Assembly: GCF_003590095.1 (NCBI RefSeq)
Contig: NC_039489.1
Coordinates: 1,364,001 to 1,428,000, forward strand
DNA length: 64,000 nucleotides
Direction: 5' to 3'
DNA from: Trichoplusia ni
Taxonomy: Eukaryota; Arthropoda; Insecta; Lepidoptera; Noctuidae
Part shown: piece after piece, positions 61,600-64,000 of the stretch
Position numbering within the stretch: the stretch's first letter is position 1
How the letters are laid out: each line of letters opens with the position of its first letter
Notes under the pieces: generated by a model
Databases searched by the model: none
The model's input: only the letters and a program-made list of their open reading frames with translations
What the model was told of the DNA's origin: nothing
Position numbers and translations under genes: made by a program

Positions 61600-61740
61600 G
61601 TTAAAGCTTCAGAAGAAGTAGAGACGACCTTAACGCTTACCGCGCAGGCTGGTACCACGCGGCCCAGAATAGAGAGTCGTGGAGGGATTTGGGGGAGGCC
61701 TTTGCCCAGCAGTGGGACACAGTGGGCTAGAGAAAAAAAA
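61600..61740 (+). mobile_element. RTE-type retrotransposon tail, plus orientation, poly(A)-like end
   Basis: From 61623 an open frame reads DDLNAYRAGWYHAAQNRESW, RDLGEAFAQQWDTVG, then TAG at 61728-61730, the conserved end of the endonuclease-reverse transcriptase. It is followed by AGAAAAAAAA and not by (GAT)n, so a different subfamily. This is the best-preserved tail in the window. Confidence 0.8.
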
Positions 61741-62361
61741 GCGCAACAAACAAACGCTCTATAAACTTAAATGGTTTTATGAAATTTAAAACGAAATGCT
61801 ATAATGGGACCTCCTTAGTTGTTCTTTCACGTCCATCATCATTGTGCAAGATCAGTTCATGCTCGCCTTATTCATTGCTCAAACTGTCTCAAATCAGGAT
61901 GAGTATTTCGTAAAACGTTCAACTTTGCCCCGACTCGCTCGAGATACGGTATTTTTGGTATCAACTAATTAATTTTATGTTGTAAATTTACGTTCGCTTG
62001 TGTATAAAGACGAGAAATTTTACTTTTGGTTTCAAATTGATTAATGCCGTATTCGGCAAATTATTGTTAATTATTTTGTTATTTATTTCCCATTTTTGGT
62101 TTAATATTTAAATAAGGTTTTATTATCTTCTATTTTTTTATCTATTTACGCTAAAAACGTATATTGAGTACGAAACAAGTCACCAAAGGATCAAAGCTCT
62201 TAAATTTATTTTTATTTATAAAAGACATCAACGCAGTCATAGGTGGAGTACATGAATATGTGTATATTTCTGTTGTATAACTACAGATATAACACAAATC
62301 GAAAGGTTAGATCGGTCAACAGTTACACCGTTTTAAACGAGTGTCAATTGTTTCAGCGGCT
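61741..62361. other. Intergenic, no gene seen
   Basis: AT-rich; nothing recognised. Confidence 0.4.
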
Positions 62362-62480
62362 ACGCCAATAGCTTGAGGTGTTTTGTGGAGCACGAATACG
62401 AAGTCCACACCACAAGACACGTATTTGACTGGCAGCAGGTTGTCAGATTGAATGATAACAATCTAAGAATACATGTTATA
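62362..62480 (+). mobile_element. Possible GIY-YIG / Penelope-like element remnant
   Basis: The plus strand reads SGYANSLRCFVEHEYEVHTT, RHVFDWQQVVRLNDNN before a stop, loosely like the 'H---T-H-FDW--V-ILD' end of Penelope-type GIY-YIG endonucleases. Short and isolated; could be chance. Confidence 0.25.
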
Positions 62481-63393
62481 ATAATCAAAGCTTAATTGTT
62501 CCTTTCTCCCACCTTTACTTATCATAGTTGACCGAGTCAGTTAAGAAATTTCGAAAAAATGTTTCCTGGATCCAGGCGCAACGTATGTACTCCATGCGGA
62601 TCGCCACCGTGTCAAAAGAAAGAAATAAATTATGATGCTAAATTTGTATGAAGTATTATGCACAAGTATTATACACTTATGCATGCGAAGTTTAGATGGA
62701 TGGATAACGGTCCTAGATAAAATACAATGACCAAAAATAAAAACATTCCAAAAAGCTAAATTTCAAATTCTTCACTTTGTCATCTCATTCATATTTTGAA
62801 CACGTTAATTTGGATACTAACTGTCCACTTATTTATAAACAAGAGAAGATTCATCGTCTACAATAAGGTCAAGACAGTACACAGAATTACAAATTACACT
62901 AAATTGTGATAGTTCTGACCTCTGCTCTTGTGCACAAAAGCTTTCTACTTACTTCAAGAAGGTTATAATTATAATAGTTTATATAATCATGCAAGGAATG
63001 GTCTTTAAATGAATTGTCATGATCATACCGTAAGGTTCGGTGTAAATAGAATAATATATTTATTTAATTTAGAAATTGTAGTTTGAATGAGTTATTATAT
63101 TATCGTTGCTACTTATGTAACATGATGAGGTTTTGAATTTTGTAGAGTCAAACAAAAGTCATGAGAGAATTATTGATAAAATAAAAATCGCAATTTAAAC
63201 TAATTCCGTTTATAAATACTATGTAGATGTTTTTTTTAAAGTAGGGGTAATTCTAATGCGCAACAATCAATTAACTCTGCATCTGCTCTTGTTTACATTA
63301 ATATCACACGTATGTTGTTATTTATGTTAAAATTTGTATGGACAAAGAAACCTAGTTAAAAATAATACAACACCAGCTATAGCCAATAATATA

Positions 63394-63470
63394 GATGCCC
63401 TACATCTGGACACAGGCCTCCGGAAAAGCCTTCCACGATTCTCAATCCTGTGCCACTTGAAACCCATATA
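63394..63470 (-). mobile_element. RTE-type retrotransposon tail remnant
   Basis: TGCCCTACATCTGGACACAG, GCCTCCGG is the inverted, decayed EAYVQ... end of the same superfamily. Confidence 0.5.
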
Positions 63471-64000
63471 TGTATGTATGTAACATAGACATATTATAGC
63501 AGAGATAATTTAGTAATCCATCAAGGATACACGTATATTCATATTCACGATAACTAAAAACTTTTGACATCGAAACGTGATCATTTAGCGAACAACGGAA
63601 GATGCAATCTCGTCTCTATATGGAGGGAGACAATTTCACGCATTCGCTCGAACAAATAGATGTAAAACAAATAATATTAAGCTAATGATGTCGTGTGCTT
63701 TAAGAATAGATAACTTTGATGGGTGTCCTTTGAAGCGGATACAAGAGATGACGTATTTATGATCTATGCAGGTTGAACTTAAACAAAAAGTATACAAGTG
63801 CTGGTAACGTCCAAGTTTTAAGATTTGTTAATATCATAGGTTAAAACATAATGGAATATAATATGCCATTATTTATTATTATATTCGCAAAAATGTCAGG
63901 TCCTTTCCGAATATAATACACCACTTTTAACTAGCTTAGAACTTTAATTCTCTTAATTAAGATTAGATATATCTAGCATTAATTGAAGGAAAATAAAATA
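63471..64000. other. Intergenic, no gene seen
   Basis: AT-rich sequence to the window end with no recognisable feature. Confidence 0.4.

Overview
The window is AT-rich animal nuclear DNA with spliced genes, almost certainly from a moth or butterfly (Lepidoptera). Two things point there. The encoded proteins are insect orthologues. The repeats are typical lepidopteran ones: short Helitron-like elements with A|TC...CTAG|T ends, many 5'-truncated RTE-type retrotransposon tails ending in (ATC/GAT)n, and tRNA-like SINE fragments. No tRNA, rRNA, CRISPR array or bacterial operon was seen.

Layout, left to right. At 0.8-2.5 kb (-) lies an uninterrupted coding exon for a CUPID-domain cytohesin adaptor (Stepping stone / FRMD4-CCDC120 type). 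Head to head with it, at 3.3-8.7 kb (+), is mitochondrial pyruvate carrier 2 (MPC2), which has two alternative last exons about 3 kb apart. At 11.7-18.7 kb (-) is the 12-exon spliceosome-disassembly factor TFIP11 (Drosophila sip1), reconstructed in full at 775 aa. At 21.5-36.8 kb (-) is the 16-exon FHIP gene, the Hook-interacting subunit of the FTS/Hook/FHIP dynein adaptor, reconstructed at 901 aa. At 41.2-43.3 kb and 44.6-46.4 kb (+) are two tandem two-exon paralogues of a leucine-rich-repeat protein resembling LRRC71. Convergent with them, at 47.1-48.4 kb (-), is a secreted one-domain chitin-binding cuticle protein (CPAP1 type), with a probable tiny signal-peptide exon near 50.55 kb. From 50.6 to 64 kb I find no convincing gene, only repeats and one promoter-like GC-rich island at 58.4-58.5 kb with an RFX X-box and a splice donor.

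The genes do not form a pathway. They are housekeeping genes (MPC2, TFIP11, FHIP, Stepping stone) beside two lineage-type genes (LRR pair, cuticle protein). All intron boundaries given were read by hand from GT/AG sites, reading-frame phase and protein-family continuity. For TFIP11 and FHIP every junction keeps frame and total length is divisible by three.

The points most worth a second look are the duplicated MPC2 terminal exon, perfect inverted repeats in introns, the orphan X-box promoter, the very GC-rich TFIP11 exons beside a (CA)n splice donor, and the CPAP1 micro-exon. I saw no evidence for an entirely new biological system.
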